Shown: one piece after another, positions 32,698 to 34,352 of the stretch
Layout: the number at the start of each line of letters is the position of its first letter
Position numbering within the stretch: the first letter of the stretch is position 1
Assembly (NCBI GenBank): GCA_913060505.1
Contig: CAJXRQ010000029.1
Coordinates: 1-34,352, forward strand
Reading direction: 5' to 3'
Source of the DNA: an uncultured Desulfovibrio sp.
Lineage (GTDB): Bacteria; Desulfobacterota; Desulfovibrionia; Desulfovibrionales; Desulfovibrionaceae
DNA: 34,352 nucleotides
The notes under the pieces: generated by a model
The model's database searches: none
What the model saw: only the letters and a program-made list of their open reading frames with translations
Told to the model about the DNA's origin: nothing
Program-made: the position numbers and the translations under genes

Positions 32698-34352
32698 ATG
32701 CTTAAACCTTTTGACAAAACCAGCCTGACCGCATCGGTCGGCAATCTGGACATCACCCTTGAGACCGGCAAACTGGCCAACCAGGCCAGCGGTGCGGTCT
32801 GGATCCAGTCCGGTGGCACCGTGATTCTGGTCACAGCCACCACTCAGCCGCTGGAAGTGGATCGGGGCTTCTTTCCCCTGACTTGTAACTATCAGGAAAT
32901 GGCCTATGCGGCAGGTCGTATTCCCGGCGGTTATTTCCGCCGCGAAGTTGGCCGTCCGTCCGAGCGTGAAACTTTGGTTTCCCGCCTCATCGACCGCCCG
33001 ATCCGCCCCCTGTTCACCAAGGGCTTTTCCGATGAAGTACAGATCATCGCCACCGTTCTTTCCGCGGACAAGGACGTGAACCCGGACGTGCTGGCTCTGA
33101 CCGGCGCATCCGCTGCCCTGCACATCTCCAAAATGCCCTTCGAAGGCCCCATCGCCGGTGCCCGCGTTGGCTATGTTAACAACGAGTTCGTGCTCTACCC
33201 CACCTATAAAGGTATTGCCGAATCCAGCTCCCTGAACCTCGTCTTTGCGGCTTCCCGCGACGCTGTGGTCATGGTTGAAGGTGGCGGCGACTTCGTATCC
33301 GAAGATATGGTCGCCGATGCTCTGGAATGGGGCCACGAACAAATGCAGCCCCTCTTCGACCTGCAGGACGAACTGCGCGAAAAATGCGGCGTTGCAAAAA
33401 TGGAAGTCGAAGCACCTGAGGAAGACGAAGAGCTGGCTTCCTACGTTGCTGAAGTCATTACTGATGACCTCAAAGCCGCATTGACTACGCCTGAAAAAAT
33501 GGCTCGCAAGGACGCCAAGTCCGCTGCCAAGTCCAAGGCCAAGGAAGCCGTCAGCGAAAAATACCCGGACGATGAAGAAAAAGCCAAGCATGTCGGCGAT
33601 ATTGTCGGCGCTCTGGAGAAAAAGATCGTCCGCACCCGCATCAAGAAAGAAGGCCTGCGCATTGACGGACGCGACACCACCACGGTTCGTCCCCTGTCCG
33701 TTGAAGCTGGCCTGCTGCCCATGACTCATGGTTCGGCCCTGTTCCGCCGGGGAGAAACCTCTGCGCTGGCCGTTGCCACGCTGGGTTCCAGCCGCGACGA
33801 ACAGCGCTTTGAAACCCTGATCGGCGAAGACACCAAACGCTTCATGCTGCACTACAACTTCCCGCCCTACTGCGTGGGTGAAGCCCGCATGCTGCGTGGT
33901 CCCAGCCGTCGTGAAATCGGTCACGGAGCTTTGGCTGAACGCGCCATCACTCCTGTGCTGCCCAGCGCCGAGGACTTCCCGTTCACCATTCGCGTGGTGT
34001 CCGAAATCATGGAATCCAACGGCTCCTCTTCCATGGCTACCGTGTGTGGCTCCGCCATGGCCTTGATGGACGCTGGTGTTCCCATTTCCTCTCCGGTTGC
34101 CGGTATCGCAATGGGCCTGTGCAAGGAAGATGACGACTACTTCGTGCTCACCGACATTCTCGGCGACGAAGATGCCATGGGCGATATGGACTTCAAGGTG
34201 GCCGGTACCCGCGACGGTATCACCGCCATTCAGATGGATATCAAGATCAAGGGCATTCCTTCCGAGGTTCTCCGCCGCGCGTTGAACCAGGCCAAGGAAG
34301 CTCGCCTGCACATTCTTGATCACATGGACGAAGAGCTTACCGCACCGCGCCC
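32698..34352 (+). CDS. pnp: Polynucleotide phosphorylase (3' end outside window)
   Basis: PNPase degrades RNA 3' to 5' using phosphate. The frame opens at the ATG at 32698 with GAGGA eight bases upstream and runs off the window edge after about 551 codons; KH and S1 domains expected at the C-terminus lie beyond. Visible are the first RNase PH domain with TATTQPLEVDRGFFPLTCNY and GRIPGGYFRREVGRPSERE, and the helical linker. The second, catalytic RNase PH domain has LLPMTHGSALFRRGETSALA, then HYNFPPYCVGEARMLRGPSR and the active-site block GSSSMATVCGSAMALMDAGV. The 206-nt leader from rpsO has several hairpins. Confidence 0.97.
   Translation, partial: MLKPFDKTSLTASVGNLDITLETGKLANQASGAVWIQSGGTVILVTATTQPLEVDRGFFPLTCNYQEMAYAAGRIPGGYFRREVGRPSERETLVSRLIDRPIRPLFTKGFSDEVQIIATVLSADKDVNPDVLALTGASAALHISKMPFEGPIAGARVGYVNNEFVLYPTYKGIAESSSLNLVFAASRDAVVMVEGGGDFVSEDMVADALEWGHEQMQPLFDLQDELREKCGVAKMEVEAPEEDEELASYVAEVITDDLKAALTTPEKMARKDAKSAAKSKAKEAVSEKYPDDEEKAKHVGDIVGALEKKIVRTRIKKEGLRIDGRDTTTVRPLSVEAGLLPMTHGSALFRRGETSALAVATLGSSRDEQRFETLIGEDTKRFMLHYNFPPYCVGEARMLRGPSRREIGHGALAERAITPVLPSAEDFPFTIRVVSEIMESNGSSSMATVCGSAMALMDAGVPISSPVAGIAMGLCKEDDDYFVLTDILGDEDAMGDMDFKVAGTRDGITAIQMDIKIKGIPSEVLRRALNQAKEARLHILDHMDEELTAPR

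Noticed and set aside
32617..34323. 568-codon minus-strand frame opposite pnp
   Set aside because: PNPase is unmistakable on the plus strand; the His/Gly/Asn-rich complement has no domain.

Overview
The window looks like chromosome of a Desulfovibrionales bacterium (Desulfovibrio / Pseudodesulfovibrio type). The basis is gene content and order recalled from Desulfovibrio vulgaris: a flagellar block flgF-G-A-H-I-J-N-K-L-csrA-fliW with flgM and its small upstream partner, followed by rimP-nusA-ylxR-infB-DUF503-rbfA-DHH-truB-rpsO-pnp. No plasmid, phage, insertion sequence, CRISPR array or rRNA gene is visible.

Layout. (1) 1-3430, plus strand: the cut 5' end of an HlyD-type adaptor gene, then an M50 (site-2 protease-like) membrane protein carrying its own HlyD-like C-terminus. 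This is the least conventional part of the window. A gene-poor gap of about 370 nt follows. (2) 3838-12930, minus strand: a housekeeping set running from nadK through an ARMT1/DUF89-like gene, a lytic transglycosylase (MltA type), a DUF4254 gene, gatB and mtnA to a clear intrinsic terminator. Beyond it lie the ribosome-assembly GTPase gene der and tRNA-Ser(GCU). (3) 13042-13847, plus strand: a DVU0524-like small gene and flgM (anti-sigma-28) behind a strong sigma-28-type promoter. (4) 24225 down to 13863, minus strand: an eleven-gene flagellar operon behind a sigma-54 promoter (GG-N10-GC). It encodes rod, P- and L-ring, rod-cap, chaperone and hook-filament junction proteins, then CsrA and its antagonist FliW. 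It converges on flgM with only 15 nt between stop codons. (5) 24356-34352, plus strand: tRNA-Gly(CCC), a terminator, then the transcription/translation operon rimP to truB, rpsO and the 5' part of pnp, which is cut by the window end.

How the parts work together. The flagellar half has the usual temporal hierarchy written in its promoters. Sigma-54 drives the rod-ring-hook junction operon. Sigma-28 drives flgM, giving negative feedback on sigma-28. CsrA-FliW at the operon end adds post-transcriptional control of flagellin. The right half is a ribosome and RNA operon: RimP, RbfA and TruB mature ribosomal and transfer RNA, NusA and IF2 drive transcription and initiation, and the nanoRNase and PNPase degrade RNA.

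The most unusual points are: the HlyD + M50-HlyD pair with no ABC ATPase in view; shared Asp-box-type insert domains in FlgK and FlgL; a DUF89-like protein next to nadK that lacks the expected metal-binding Asp-Asn pair; and a sigma-28 promoter that overlaps the longest possible start of its own first gene, which moves that start to a downstream TTG.
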